DNA of 38,790 nt. It comes from Bacillota bacterium. Lineage in GTDB: Bacteria; Bacillota_I; Bacilli_A; Erysipelotrichales; Erysipelotrichaceae. How positions within the stretch are numbered: the first letter of the stretch is position 1; the number at the start of each line of letters is the position of its first letter. The translations under genes and the position numbers were made by a program. Positions 17,328-25,757 of this stretch are shown piece after piece. The notes under the pieces were generated by a model. That model worked only from the letters and a program-made list of their open reading frames with translations, ran no database searches and had not been told where the DNA came from. The stretch is from positions 1-38,790 of the forward strand of contig JAQXNC010000023.1 in NCBI GenBank assembly GCA_029097145.1. The letters run 5' to 3'.

Positions 17328-17740
17328 AGAAATTACTGACGTTAATGATTATCTTCCTGTGTCTTTTAGGATGTGAGAAGGAAGTAGATAATAAGTTAGA
17401 TATTAATGGAACATATTCATCAAAAGATGAAGTAGCTTTATATATTCATCTTTATGATAAACTGCCATCTAACTATATTACCAAAAAGGAAGCCAAGGCT
17501 TTAGGCTGGGATGCATCGCTTGGTAATCTTTGGGATGTGGCTTATGGTAAATCAATTGGTGGTGACTATTTTGGTAATTATGAAGGCAGATTACCAGAAG
17601 ATGATGAATACCATGAATGTGATATCGATTATGAAGGTGGATATCGAAATGAGAAAAGAATAATCTATTCGGATGATGGAGATATCTATTATACTGATGA
17701 TCATTATGAAAGCTTTGAATTACTGTATGGAGAAGAATAA
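17324..17740 (+). CDS. Lipoprotein barnase-family guanyl-specific RNase
   Basis: 138 residues. A lipoprotein signal with LLGC at 14-17 precedes an almost full barnase domain (about 36-137: LPSNYITKKEAKALGW, GNLWDVAYGKSIGGDYF, ECDIDYEGG, RIIYS, DHYESF). The catalytic residues align: Glu98, Arg108, Arg112 and His127 for barnase Glu73, Arg83, Arg87 and His102, and Lys54 for Lys27. The position of Arg59 is a tyrosine (Tyr86). Most barnases have a cleavable Sec signal; here the enzyme should stay tethered outside the cell. It could degrade extracellular RNA, act on competitors, or be a nutrient-scavenging RNase. The next gene is barstar, overlapping as TAATG. Confidence 0.88.
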   Translation: MKKLLTLMIIFLCLLGCEKEVDNKLDINGTYSSKDEVALYIHLYDKLPSNYITKKEAKALGWDASLGNLWDVAYGKSIGGDYFGNYEGRLPEDDEYHECDIDYEGGYRNEKRIIYSDDGDIYYTDDHYESFELLYGEE

Positions 17741-17991
17741 TGGAATATATTATTGATATAGCGAAAACAGATGATGTGAATCTTCATGAATATCTTAAGG
17801 AAGTCTTTGGTTTCAGGGATGGGTATGGGATGAATCTTGATGCCTTAAATGATATGGTATCTGAGATGTCAAAGGTTAAAATCAGGGTTATTAATGCTGA
17901 AATAGCCAGTGAATACCAAAGAAAGATGATTAATATCCTAATAAGAAATGCATTAGAGAATGATTCTCTTTCTTTAGAGATTGTTATGTAG
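17740..17991 (+). CDS. Barstar-family RNase inhibitor
   Basis: 83 residues, cytoplasmic. The core GYGMNLDALND matches barstar's YYGENLDALWD, and the C-terminal helix and strand align without gaps. Asp34 and Asp38 correspond to the key inhibitor residues Asp35 and Asp39. Tyr29, Trp38 and Glu76 of barstar are replaced here by Gly28, Asn37 and Asn70. It presumably protects the cell from the barnase just upstream, before export. It is the last gene of the long operon; a terminator follows. Confidence 0.88.
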   Translation: MEYIIDIAKTDDVNLHEYLKEVFGFRDGYGMNLDALNDMVSEMSKVKIRVINAEIASEYQRKMINILIRNALENDSLSLEIVM

Positions 17992-18013
17992 TTTGAGTGT
18001 TATCTTATAAGTT

Positions 18014-18036
18014 AAGAGGTGAGTAATCACCTTTTT
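18014..18036 (+). terminator. Terminator of the long operon
   Basis: AGGTGA and TCACCT with a GTAA loop, extendable by A-T pairs on the outside, followed by a run of T (18032-18036). Confidence 0.8.
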
Positions 18037-18039
18037 ATA

Positions 18040-18048
18040 TGTTATAAT
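18040..18048 (+). promoter_or_regulatory. Extended -10 promoter of the GTPase-nuclease fusion gene
   Basis: TGTTATAAT is an extended -10 (TGnTATAAT) only four bases past the T-run of the preceding terminator. Transcription would start near 18055. The leader is about 14 bases with a GAGGGA ribosome site, leaving no room for tetracycline-type attenuation. Confidence 0.65.
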
Positions 18049-18068
18049 TTTAAACGTTAGAGGGAATT

Positions 18069-20567
18069 ATGAGTGATAATAAGCAGAATAAAAAACTGAC
18101 TATTGGCCTTTTGGCACATGTAGATGCTGGGAAGACTTCGCTCTCTGAGAGCATCTTATATGAAAGTGGAGCTATCAGAAAAAGTGGTCGAGTTGATCAT
18201 CAGGATTCATTTTTTGATTTTGACAGACAGGAACGTGACCGTGGAATCACAATCTTCTCCAAGCAGGCTGTCTTTGAATATGAAGATACAACTTTCTATA
18301 TGATAGATACACCAGGACATGTCGACTTCTCATGTGAAATGGAAAGAACTTTATCGGTTTTGGATGTCGCTGTTTTAGTGATTAATGGACAATCAGGAGT
18401 AGAGGCTCATACATCAGTTATTTATAGGCTGCTTCAGACATATCATATTCCAGTCTTTATCTTTGTGAATAAGATGGATATTGCCTATGCGTCTAAGGAT
18501 GCATTGTTTGCGTCAATAAAAAAAGATCTGAAAGCTAATCTTGTAAACTTTGAAGCTCAGAATCTCTATGAAGAAGTGGCTATGTATGATGATCATCTGC
18601 TAGAGAGATATCTTGAAGGCGATATGAATGATGAAGATGTCATCAGAATGGTTAATGAATGTCAGATAATTCCAGTTTGTTTTGGTTCAGCCTTAAAAAA
18701 TGAAGGTGTAAAGAGAATGCTGGATATGATTGTCAAATATGTAATGCCAAAGAAATATGATGATGAATTCAGTGCCTATGTCTATAAAATTACTCATATC
18801 AATAATACCAGACTGGCTTTTGTAAAGATTAATGGTGGCAAAGTCAGGGTTAAAAGTCAGATTAATGATGAAAAGATTGATGAGATAAGGCTATATAACG
18901 GGCTTAAATTCAGTAATCTTGAATATGCTTCAGCTGGCGATATCTGTGCCTTTAAGGGTTTAAAGAATGTTTTGACAGGTGATACACTTGGTAAAAAGAC
19001 AAATGAACATCATCTCAATCTTGAACCATATCTTAAATATATGATTATTATTAATGATAATACTGATATCAAGGTATTATACGCTAAAATGAAGGAACTT
19101 GAGGATGAAGATCCTAAATTGAATCTCTTGGTTGATAATGATCATATTTATATTTCTTTGATGGGAGAAATCCAAAAAGAAATACTGAAGAAGATGGTTT
19201 ATGACAGATTTAATATCGATATCAGTTTTGATAATCCGATTATCAGTTATAAAGAAACCATAAAGGATACAGTTATTGGGATTGGACATTTTGAACCACT
19301 AAGGCATTATGCAGAAGTTCATCTTTTATTAGAACCGCTCAAAAGAGGAAGTGGTGTAGAAATTGAAAATAAGTGTATCAGTGACAGTCTGCCTTTGAAT
19401 TATCAAAGACAGGTTATCTCATTACTTTCAAGTCGTGAACATCGAGGTATCTTAACCAATTCACCCCTGACAGATATCAGAATCAGTCTTTTAAATGGTA
19501 AAGCTCATTTAAAACATACTGAAGGTGGTGACTTTATGGAAGCGACATATCGTGCCTTAAGACAGGGCCTTACCAAGGCGACTTCAGAAATACTTGAACC
19601 TTACTGTGAATTTGTCTTAAAGGTTAAGGAAGAATATATGTCTAAAGCCATATTTGACCTTGAACGTTTCCATGCGACACATACTTACAGTATCGATGAT
19701 GGTGAAGTGACATTCAGAGGGAAATCACCGCTTAGACTGATCATGAACTATAGCCGTGAAGTAGTGGCTTATACAAAGGGTACCGGTTCTTTTTACTATA
19801 GTTTCAAGGAATATGATAAAGCTTTTGATGAAGAAGAAATCATTAAAGAAAAAGCCTACGACTTTAAAAGAGATACAGATAATCCAGCCGGATCAATCTT
19901 CTGTGCTAATGGAGCAGGTTACTATGTAGACTATGATGAGGTTGATGAAAAAGCTCATCTTAATGACGATTATTTCAGTGAGAATACCCATACAAATAAC
20001 TATAATCCAGTCAAGATATCTGATGAGGAACTGGAAAGAATATTTGAGAGATCTAATCCTGTTAAAAAAGATAAGACATATATCTCTAAAGATAAGAAGA
20101 ACATTAAATACAAGAGTAAGGACAGTGGGTTAAAACCGATATGTTATGTGATTGATGGATATAATGTGATTCATTCAGATGAGTATCTAAAGAGTATTGC
20201 CAAGGAATCTATCGCAGATGCAAGAGATGCTTTTGTCGATATGGTATGTAACTTTAAACCGATAAAGAATGCTAGAATGATTGTGGTATTTGATGCCTAT
20301 AAACGTGATGAGGCGATGCATAAAAAGAAATATGATGGGATTGATGTCATATATACGAGCTATCAGATGACAGCAGATGCCTATATTGAAAAGAGTATCA
20401 AGGAACTGAACAGAGATTATCGGGTCTATGTCGTATCATCAGATTCTCTGATACAAAACGCTATCTTTTCACAATCAGCTTTTAGGGTATCATCAAAGAC
20501 CTTTATGTCAGAAATGAATCGAACATTATCAAGGATGTCTAGTGAGATAAGCAGCAAGACTTATTAG
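18069..20567 (+). CDS. Tet(M)/EF-G-like ribosomal GTPase fused to a Rae1/YacP-like NYN nuclease
   Basis: 832 residues. Residues 1 to about 640 form a translational GTPase of the ribosomal-protection type: G1 AHVDAGKTS, G2 RGIT, G3 DTPGH, G4 NKMD, G5 GSA, then the EF-G-like later domains ending in the CANGAGYYVDYDEV region. A charged linker (about 640-690) follows. Residues 691-832 are a YacP/Rae1-type NYN domain: VIDGYN, ADARD, VVFDA, TADAYIEK and VSSDSLIQ, with both acidic positions expected of the Rae1 active site. In B. subtilis Rae1 cuts mRNA in the ribosomal A site. Tet(M) relatives bind the A-site region, so the fusion could bring the nuclease to that site (inference). Tetracycline resistance itself is not shown. 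Confidence 0.85.
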   Translation: MSDNKQNKKLTIGLLAHVDAGKTSLSESILYESGAIRKSGRVDHQDSFFDFDRQERDRGITIFSKQAVFEYEDTTFYMIDTPGHVDFSCEMERTLSVLDVAVLVINGQSGVEAHTSVIYRLLQTYHIPVFIFVNKMDIAYASKDALFASIKKDLKANLVNFEAQNLYEEVAMYDDHLLERYLEGDMNDEDVIRMVNECQIIPVCFGSALKNEGVKRMLDMIVKYVMPKKYDDEFSAYVYKITHINNTRLAFVKINGGKVRVKSQINDEKIDEIRLYNGLKFSNLEYASAGDICAFKGLKNVLTGDTLGKKTNEHHLNLEPYLKYMIIINDNTDIKVLYAKMKELEDEDPKLNLLVDNDHIYISLMGEIQKEILKKMVYDRFNIDISFDNPIISYKETIKDTVIGIGHFEPLRHYAEVHLLLEPLKRGSGVEIENKCISDSLPLNYQRQVISLLSSREHRGILTNSPLTDIRISLLNGKAHLKHTEGGDFMEATYRALRQGLTKATSEILEPYCEFVLKVKEEYMSKAIFDLERFHATHTYSIDDGEVTFRGKSPLRLIMNYSREVVAYTKGTGSFYYSFKEYDKAFDEEEIIKEKAYDFKRDTDNPAGSIFCANGAGYYVDYDEVDEKAHLNDDYFSENTHTNNYNPVKISDEELERIFERSNPVKKDKTYISKDKKNIKYKSKDSGLKPICYVIDGYNVIHSDEYLKSIAKESIADARDAFVDMVCNFKPIKNARMIVVFDAYKRDEAMHKKKYDGIDVIYTSYQMTADAYIEKSIKELNRDYRVYVVSSDSLIQNAIFSQSAFRVSSKTFMSEMNRTLSRMSSEISSKTY

Positions 20568-20586
20568 AATGTATAAAGGAGACAAT

Positions 20587-21012
20587 ATGAATAATCTGAG
20601 TGATGAAGTTAAGAGTATTATGTATGAAAGATTTGGAAATGACTGTGTCATTTCGTTAGCTACGACCGTTGATAATATGCCATATGTACGCAATGTAAAT
20701 GCCTTTTATGAAGATGGTGCTTTCTATATATTGACTTATGGGAAATCAAATAAGATGAAACAGATAGCGATTAATCCTAATGTCGCCATCGCAGGGTTCT
20801 GGTTTCAGGCTTTTGGAACCGGTATTAGTCTTGGTTATTTTCTTAAACCTGAAAATGAAAAGATTGCTAGTATGATGAAAGATAAGTTTGCTGAATGGAT
20901 AGATAATGGTCATAATGATTTTAATGATGAAAATACATGTATCCTGAAGATTGAACTCACTCATGGATTGTTGTGGTCAAATGGTAAACGTTTTGAAATT
21001 ACATTCAGATAA
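20587..21012 (+). CDS. Pyridoxamine 5'-phosphate oxidase-like flavin-binding protein
   Basis: 141 residues from ATG 20587, which has AAGGAGA five bases upstream; an in-frame ATG at 20569 is unlikely. The split-barrel pattern is typical of small PNPOx-like or FMN-binding proteins: CVISLATTVDNMPYVRNV at the start and a TYGKSNKMKQIAINPNVAI middle. Substrates of this family vary (heme, F420, FMN, antibiotics) and none can be assigned. It follows the GTPase-nuclease gene by about 20 bases and probably shares its transcript. Confidence 0.7.
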   Translation: MNNLSDEVKSIMYERFGNDCVISLATTVDNMPYVRNVNAFYEDGAFYILTYGKSNKMKQIAINPNVAIAGFWFQAFGTGISLGYFLKPENEKIASMMKDKFAEWIDNGHNDFNDENTCILKIELTHGLLWSNGKRFEITFR

Positions 21013-21017
21013 TAAAT

Positions 21018-21045
21018 AAAGGGATAACCAGATGGTTATCCCTTT
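21018..21045. terminator. Bidirectional terminator between convergent genes
   Basis: AAAGGGATAACC pairs with GGTTATCCCTTT around a short loop, between the + strand oxidase-like gene and the minus-strand nnr gene. Confidence 0.8.
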
Positions 21046-21051
21046 AGTATA

Positions 21052-22503
21052 TTATTTACCGTGTTCTCTGAAGAATTTATCGGCATAGACAGGATATAAT
21101 TCATGATTATAAATGGTTTTTGAATGATCTTTTGTGATCATTTCAATCAGGTGATTGAATAACCATACAGCCATCATACTGGCTTTAAAATCATCGTTGA
21201 TCATGGCATTAGCCTGCATTATCATACCTGATAATATATCACCACTACCTGCTTTTGATAGAGCCTCATTGCCATGATTGTTAATAAATATATGTTTATC
21301 ATCTTTGATAAGAAGAGTGATGACATCTTTTAATATCAGAGTTACATGATATTTTTTGACAAAATCCAAAGCCAGTTCCATTCTATTAGCCCTAAGAGTA
21401 TTTATATCGGTATCGATAAGATTGGCGAATTCACCCATATGTGGTGTCAGAATAATCCTTGCCCTGGTGTTTTGCAGGTTATCGAGATATTTCTTAAGAA
21501 TTCTTAAGCCTTCGGCATCGATAATCAGTGTTCCATCAAATTCACTAAGTAGTATCCTTAAGATATCTTCCTTATACTCAAGATTATTTACCCCACTGCC
21601 ATAAAGAATGGTTCTGGTCTTTGGTATCATATCTTTAATAATGCGTTCGTATGTATCATTATCACATGGATGATATACAGGATTTATTAATGATGATGCG
21701 ATTATCGGATATATTGATTCATCCAGAATGACATATGTATAACTGTCACCAAATGATCTTACTCCAATAAGATTAAACATTAAGGCTCCAGCCATTCCAT
21801 AACTGCCACCAATCACAAGGCCTTTTCCATTTTGACCTTTATAACTGTCTTCTTTTAGAAAAGGGTAGTTATCAATAAAAATCTCATCATTCATTTCGTG
21901 ATATGTTGTAGAGTGTTCGAGATTTAATGGTAATCTAATCAGTCTTTTTTCTTTAAAGAGATGATGAATCTTCTGATACATATGAAAGACTTTATAGGCT
22001 CCAAGTGATAGAGTTATATCAGATTTAAAGGCGTCTTCATCAGCTTTATAATCGTTTGCCATGGCGCCAGAATTGATATCAATCGAAATTTTATAGGCGT
22101 GCATACAGTTTAGCTTTTTGAAGATTTCCCTTTCCCTTTCGTTAATAGGTGGATGAAAACTGAAACCATATATGCCATCAATAATCACATCATATTCATC
22201 CTTAAGTTCATTGATAAAGAGTGTTTTATCGAGTGTTTCATAATACTCTTTTGCATATGGTGAACTAAAATTATCTGATATGAGATAAATCCTGAGATTA
22301 TAGATATCTTTGATCAGAGCAGCTAAAACCAGAGCGTCTGCACCATTATTACCTTTACCAGCTACAATCAATAACTTCTTATCTTTTGGAATCTCTGATT
22401 GGATATATTCAGCAAGTTTTTCACCAACGGTATTAATTAATTCTCTTGTGTTTAGTGTAGAATTTTGCTCAATATCTATCATTTCTTCTCTTGTCACAAT
22501 CAT
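21052..22503 (-). CDS. nnr: Bifunctional NAD(P)H-hydrate repair enzyme
   Basis: 483 residues combining both NAD(P)HX repair activities. The N-terminal YjeF-type epimerase domain (1 to about 205) shows GKGNNGADALVLA. The C-terminal ribokinase-like dehydratase (about 215-483) shows GKGLVIGGSYGMAGA, LTPHMGEFA and KAGSGDILSGM. Together they convert damaged hydrated NADH or NADPH back to the normal cofactor using ADP or ATP. An AAGAGGA ribosome site lies seven bases before the ATG. It is divergent from the diguanylate cyclase gene and complements the NAD synthesis operon at the right end of the window. Confidence 0.92.
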   Translation of the reverse strand: MIVTREEMIDIEQNSTLNTRELINTVGEKLAEYIQSEIPKDKKLLIVAGKGNNGADALVLAALIKDIYNLRIYLISDNFSSPYAKEYYETLDKTLFINELKDEYDVIIDGIYGFSFHPPINEREREIFKKLNCMHAYKISIDINSGAMANDYKADEDAFKSDITLSLGAYKVFHMYQKIHHLFKEKRLIRLPLNLEHSTTYHEMNDEIFIDNYPFLKEDSYKGQNGKGLVIGGSYGMAGALMFNLIGVRSFGDSYTYVILDESIYPIIASSLINPVYHPCDNDTYERIIKDMIPKTRTILYGSGVNNLEYKEDILRILLSEFDGTLIIDAEGLRILKKYLDNLQNTRARIILTPHMGEFANLIDTDINTLRANRMELALDFVKKYHVTLILKDVITLLIKDDKHIFINNHGNEALSKAGSGDILSGMIMQANAMINDDFKASMMAVWLFNHLIEMITKDHSKTIYNHELYPVYADKFFREHGK

Positions 22504-22547
22504 TTTATAATCCTCTTAAATTAATTTTATCACTGTAATTTAATATG

Positions 22548-22556
22548 TGTTATAAT
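22548..22556 (+). promoter_or_regulatory. Extended -10 promoter, probably leaderless transcript
   Basis: TGTTATAAT ends eight bases before ATG 22565, with no ribosome binding site between them. The expected transcription start falls on or next to the ATG. Confidence 0.6.
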
Positions 22557-22564
22557 TTCTGTGT

Positions 22565-23656
22565 ATGCGCGAAAAAATCATCAGTTGGTTTCATTATGGT
22601 CTTGATAGAATGGCTTATAAAGAAGCTAAAATAAGAATCAGAAAATACAATCTTAAAAGATTGAGAATGTTTTCGGCTATTGTCGGAGCAATCTTTTTAT
22701 GTCTTTTCTTTTCGACTTATCTGACCAGTAAATCACCAGGTATGTTGTCACTTAGGGAAAATACCAGAGAATATTATCTTTATGTCGGTGTTGTAGCAGT
22801 TTTGATATATATCGTAACTCTAAATTTTCTTGAAAGATATAAATACTTTGTAATTATAGCGTGGTATTTGCTTTTGGGGGTGCTGTTTTATTTTGCGATA
22901 TGGATTGCGATAAATGTACAGATTTCACATCCGGCTGTGGCGTTCTGTGTCTTTATTATGACTTTACCATCGATGTTTATTGATAGATCATATCGAATAG
23001 TACCAATTATGTTGGGGCTTTCTGGTCTGTATCTTTATCTAAGTTATTCCAGTAAGATCTTCTCAATCTTTATGTATGATTTTGGAAATGTCCTGACATT
23101 TTTGATTATGGGTATATTTATGACCTTTAATAATCGTCATATTCAGATTAGAGCTATTACCAACGAAATATTACTTGAAAGACAGCGCGATATTGATCCT
23201 CTATCAACAATCAATAACCGTAAGGCTTTTGAAAGAAATGTTAAGAATCTGTCTGAGAATTCAAGTGGTACACTGATAATTCTTGATATTGATGATTTTA
23301 AGTCATTTAATGATGATTATGGTCATGTATATGGCGATGGTGTAATTAGAGAAGTTGGTGTCAGTATTAAGGAAGTCTTTAAGGATAATGCGGTTGTTGG
23401 CAGATATGGTGGCGATGAATTTTTGATTTATCTTATCAATAATACTGATAAGGAACAGATTCAGAAACGGTTTAACGATCTCAATAATCGTGTCAATCAG
23501 GTTGAAAATAAGAATGTCCGTAAGGTTTTCTTGAGTGGTGGAGCTGCCATTTATCCAAATGAAGGTCGCAAATATTCAGAGGTTTTCTATCTGGCTGATG
23601 AAAGACTGCTCGGTATTAAACGCCATAAGAAAGGCACTGTTAACTTTGGAGAATAG
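22565..23656 (+). CDS. Membrane diguanylate cyclase (GGDEF)
   Basis: 363 residues. Six or so membrane helices (about 36-190) are followed by a GGDEF domain starting at DPLSTINNRKAF (about 211). The active-site motif RYGGDEF ends at residue 286, and the metal-binding ILDIDDFKSFND is intact, so it should make cyclic di-GMP from GTP. The inhibitory RxxD site five residues before GGDEF is absent (KDNA at 273-276), which suggests no product inhibition by that route. The multi-helix sensor region has no recognised ligand. A terminator follows at once. Confidence 0.88.
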   Translation: MREKIISWFHYGLDRMAYKEAKIRIRKYNLKRLRMFSAIVGAIFLCLFFSTYLTSKSPGMLSLRENTREYYLYVGVVAVLIYIVTLNFLERYKYFVIIAWYLLLGVLFYFAIWIAINVQISHPAVAFCVFIMTLPSMFIDRSYRIVPIMLGLSGLYLYLSYSSKIFSIFMYDFGNVLTFLIMGIFMTFNNRHIQIRAITNEILLERQRDIDPLSTINNRKAFERNVKNLSENSSGTLIILDIDDFKSFNDDYGHVYGDGVIREVGVSIKEVFKDNAVVGRYGGDEFLIYLINNTDKEQIQKRFNDLNNRVNQVENKNVRKVFLSGGAAIYPNEGRKYSEVFYLADERLLGIKRHKKGTVNFGE

Positions 23657-23684
23657 AGATTCCTTGTATATAAGGAATCTTTTT
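23657..23684 (+). terminator. Terminator after the diguanylate cyclase gene
   Basis: AGATTCCTT (23657-23665) pairs perfectly with AAGGAATCT (23672-23680) and is followed by TTTT. It starts on the base after the stop codon. Confidence 0.85.
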
Positions 23685-23692
23685 GTTAGAAT
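23664..23692 (+). promoter_or_regulatory. Promoter lying inside the terminator, probably leaderless transcript
   Basis: TTGTAT (23664-23669, in the terminator loop region), 17 bases, TAGAAT (23687-23692), then six bases to ATG 23699. No ribosome binding site precedes the ATG. Confidence 0.55.
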
Positions 23693-23698
23693 CAGTTT

Positions 23699-25036
23699 AT
23701 GATTGAAAGACTTAGTGAGAAATATCTAAATAAGATGAAAGAACTGCTGGGTGATGAATATGATGATTACCTTAACAGTTTTAATGAGAAAAGGATTCAT
23801 AGCCTAAGAGTTAATAATGCCAAGATATCAAATGAAGAGTTTGAGAGAATCTGTCCATTTAAAATCAAGAGAATACCATGGATTGAAAATGGATATTATT
23901 TTGATGAAAATGACAGACCATCAAAACATCCATATTATTATGCAGGACTTTATTATCTGCAAGAACCATCGGCTATGACACCAGCCAATGTTTTACCGAT
24001 TGAAAAGGGAGATATCGTTCTTGATGCCTGTGCAGCACCAGGTGGTAAAAGTCTAGAGTTGGCCAGCAAGCTTGGCGATAGTGGTTTACTGGTATCTAAT
24101 GATATCAGTGTATCAAGAGCCTATTCGCTTTTAAAGAATCTTGAACTTGGGGGACATAAGAATATTTATGTTATGGCTGAAGATATATCTAAGTTATCAA
24201 AGAAGTTTGTAAAGAGTTTTGATAAGATACTGATTGACGCTCCATGTAGTGGTGAGGGTATGCTTCGCAAAGATCCTTCGATAATAAAGGAGTGGGAAGA
24301 TAAAGGTAATGAATACTATGCTAACTTACAGAAAGATATTGTCAAGAGTGCAGTATCAATGCTTAAAGATGGTGGAATGATGGTATATTCAACCTGTACT
24401 TTTGATAAATCTGAAGATGAAGATATAGTTTCATATATATTAAGTCTTGATGATGATTTAAAACTTGAAAGAATAAATGAATATGAGGGCTTTACAAGAG
24501 GTATTGATATGGATGAAGCTATCAGACTTTATCCACATAAACTTCAAGGAGAAGGCCATTTTGTGGCTCTTGTAAAGAAAGATACACCTAAGACTGTTAC
24601 TGTTAAAAAGAAACATGTATCAAAAATAGATTCTAAGGAAGCAGAAGAATTTATAAAGCTGATAAAGCGGGATTTTGATGATGGATATTTTGAAATTATC
24701 AACAATAATCTCTACTTCATACCTGAATATGATTTTGAAAAGAAAGGGTTAAGAATTTTGAGATCAGGACTTTTAATGGGGGAAATTAAAAAACACAGTT
24801 TTGAACCATCAATGGCACTGGCGTTAAATCTTAAAATGGATGAATTTAAAAATGTCATCAATCTGAGTGTTGATGATAAAAGAGTAATCAGTTATCTCAA
24901 GGGTGAAACCATCAGTGTTCCTGAAGCTAAAGATGGATGGGTTCTGGTTTGTGTCAATGGTTATTCTTTGGGTTTTGGTAAGATGCAAAGTGGAATTATG
25001 AAAAATAAATATGCAAAGGAATGGCGATATAAGTGA
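23699..25036 (+). CDS. RsmF/RsmB-family rRNA cytosine-C5 methyltransferase
   Basis: 445 residues. The SAM-binding site is LDACAAPGGKSLELA. The two catalytic cysteines of RNA m5C methyltransferases are present in DAPCSGEGMLRKDP and YSTCTF. The extra C-terminal domain (about 300-445) and length fit the RsmF/YebU branch, which modifies 16S rRNA (C1407 in E. coli). The exact target here is not certain. Expression looks leaderless. Its stop overlaps the GTG start of the next gene by 4 bases, joining two rRNA-modifying enzymes. Confidence 0.85.
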   Translation: MIERLSEKYLNKMKELLGDEYDDYLNSFNEKRIHSLRVNNAKISNEEFERICPFKIKRIPWIENGYYFDENDRPSKHPYYYAGLYYLQEPSAMTPANVLPIEKGDIVLDACAAPGGKSLELASKLGDSGLLVSNDISVSRAYSLLKNLELGGHKNIYVMAEDISKLSKKFVKSFDKILIDAPCSGEGMLRKDPSIIKEWEDKGNEYYANLQKDIVKSAVSMLKDGGMMVYSTCTFDKSEDEDIVSYILSLDDDLKLERINEYEGFTRGIDMDEAIRLYPHKLQGEGHFVALVKKDTPKTVTVKKKHVSKIDSKEAEEFIKLIKRDFDDGYFEIINNNLYFIPEYDFEKKGLRILRSGLLMGEIKKHSFEPSMALALNLKMDEFKNVINLSVDDKRVISYLKGETISVPEAKDGWVLVCVNGYSLGFGKMQSGIMKNKYAKEWRYK

Positions 25037-25737
25037 GATTAGATAAATATTTATCAGATATGAGAATCGGAACACGCAAAGAAGTAAAAGAAATTATCAG
25101 AAAAGGTCGTGTAAAGATTAATGATAGTATAGTAAAAAAGAGTGATATCCATTTAAGTGAGAGCGATATCGTGATGGTTGATGATAGAGTAATAGAATAT
25201 CTTGAATATGAATACTATCTTTTAAATAAACCTGCTGGATATATTACAGCTACAGATGATAACTTTCAAAAGACAATTATGGAACTTATAGATTCCAAAA
25301 GAAAGGATCTCTTTCCTTTGGGAAGACTTGATAAAGATACTGAGGGAGTATTGCTCATATCTAATGATGGTGTTTTAGGGCATCATTTATTATCACCTAA
25401 ATATCATGTTGATAAAAAGTATTATGTTGAAACTGATAAGCCAATTACTCCAGAAGCTGAAGAAATCTTTTCAAAACCAATGGAATTTGATGATTTTGTG
25501 GCTTCGCCAGCCAGATTTGAAAGAATAGATGATTATCATGCCTATCTTACAATATCTGAAGGTAAATTCCATCAAGTTAAAAGAATGTTTGAAAGGATAG
25601 GTACCAGGGTTATTTATCTCAATCGTGTTGAATTTGCCTTTTTAAATACAGACGGATTATCTAAAGGTGAATACCGTCATCTAACTAAAGAGGAGATAAA
25701 AGAATTATATAAACTGGCTAATCTCAATATGAAATAA
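25033..25737 (+). CDS. rsuA: RsuA-family 16S rRNA pseudouridine synthase
   Basis: 234 residues. An S4 RNA-binding domain (1-60: MRLDKYLSDMRIGTRKEVKE) precedes the catalytic domain with PLGRLDKDTEG, whose Asp is the catalytic residue. The motif LLNKPAGYITATDD and the overall length suit RsuA (U516 of 16S rRNA); RluB/RluE-type specificity cannot be excluded. The start is GTG, overlapping the methyltransferase stop (GTGA), so translation is coupled. Confidence 0.85.
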   Translation: MRLDKYLSDMRIGTRKEVKEIIRKGRVKINDSIVKKSDIHLSESDIVMVDDRVIEYLEYEYYLLNKPAGYITATDDNFQKTIMELIDSKRKDLFPLGRLDKDTEGVLLISNDGVLGHHLLSPKYHVDKKYYVETDKPITPEAEEIFSKPMEFDDFVASPARFERIDDYHAYLTISEGKFHQVKRMFERIGTRVIYLNRVEFAFLNTDGLSKGEYRHLTKEEIKELYKLANLNMK

Positions 25738-25757
25738 AAGTCTCATGCGAGACTTTT
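25736..25757. terminator. Bidirectional terminator overlapping two stop codons
   Basis: AAAAGTCTC (25736-25744) pairs with GAGACTTTT (25749-25757) around ATGC. The + strand TAA begins just before the stem, and the minus-strand gene's TGA lies at the loop. Confidence 0.8.

Noticed and set aside
18069-20567. Gene as an acquired tetracycline resistance determinant
   Set aside because: It sits between housekeeping genes with similar base use, has a short leader without the usual attenuator, and carries an extra nuclease domain. Resistance is possible but not shown.
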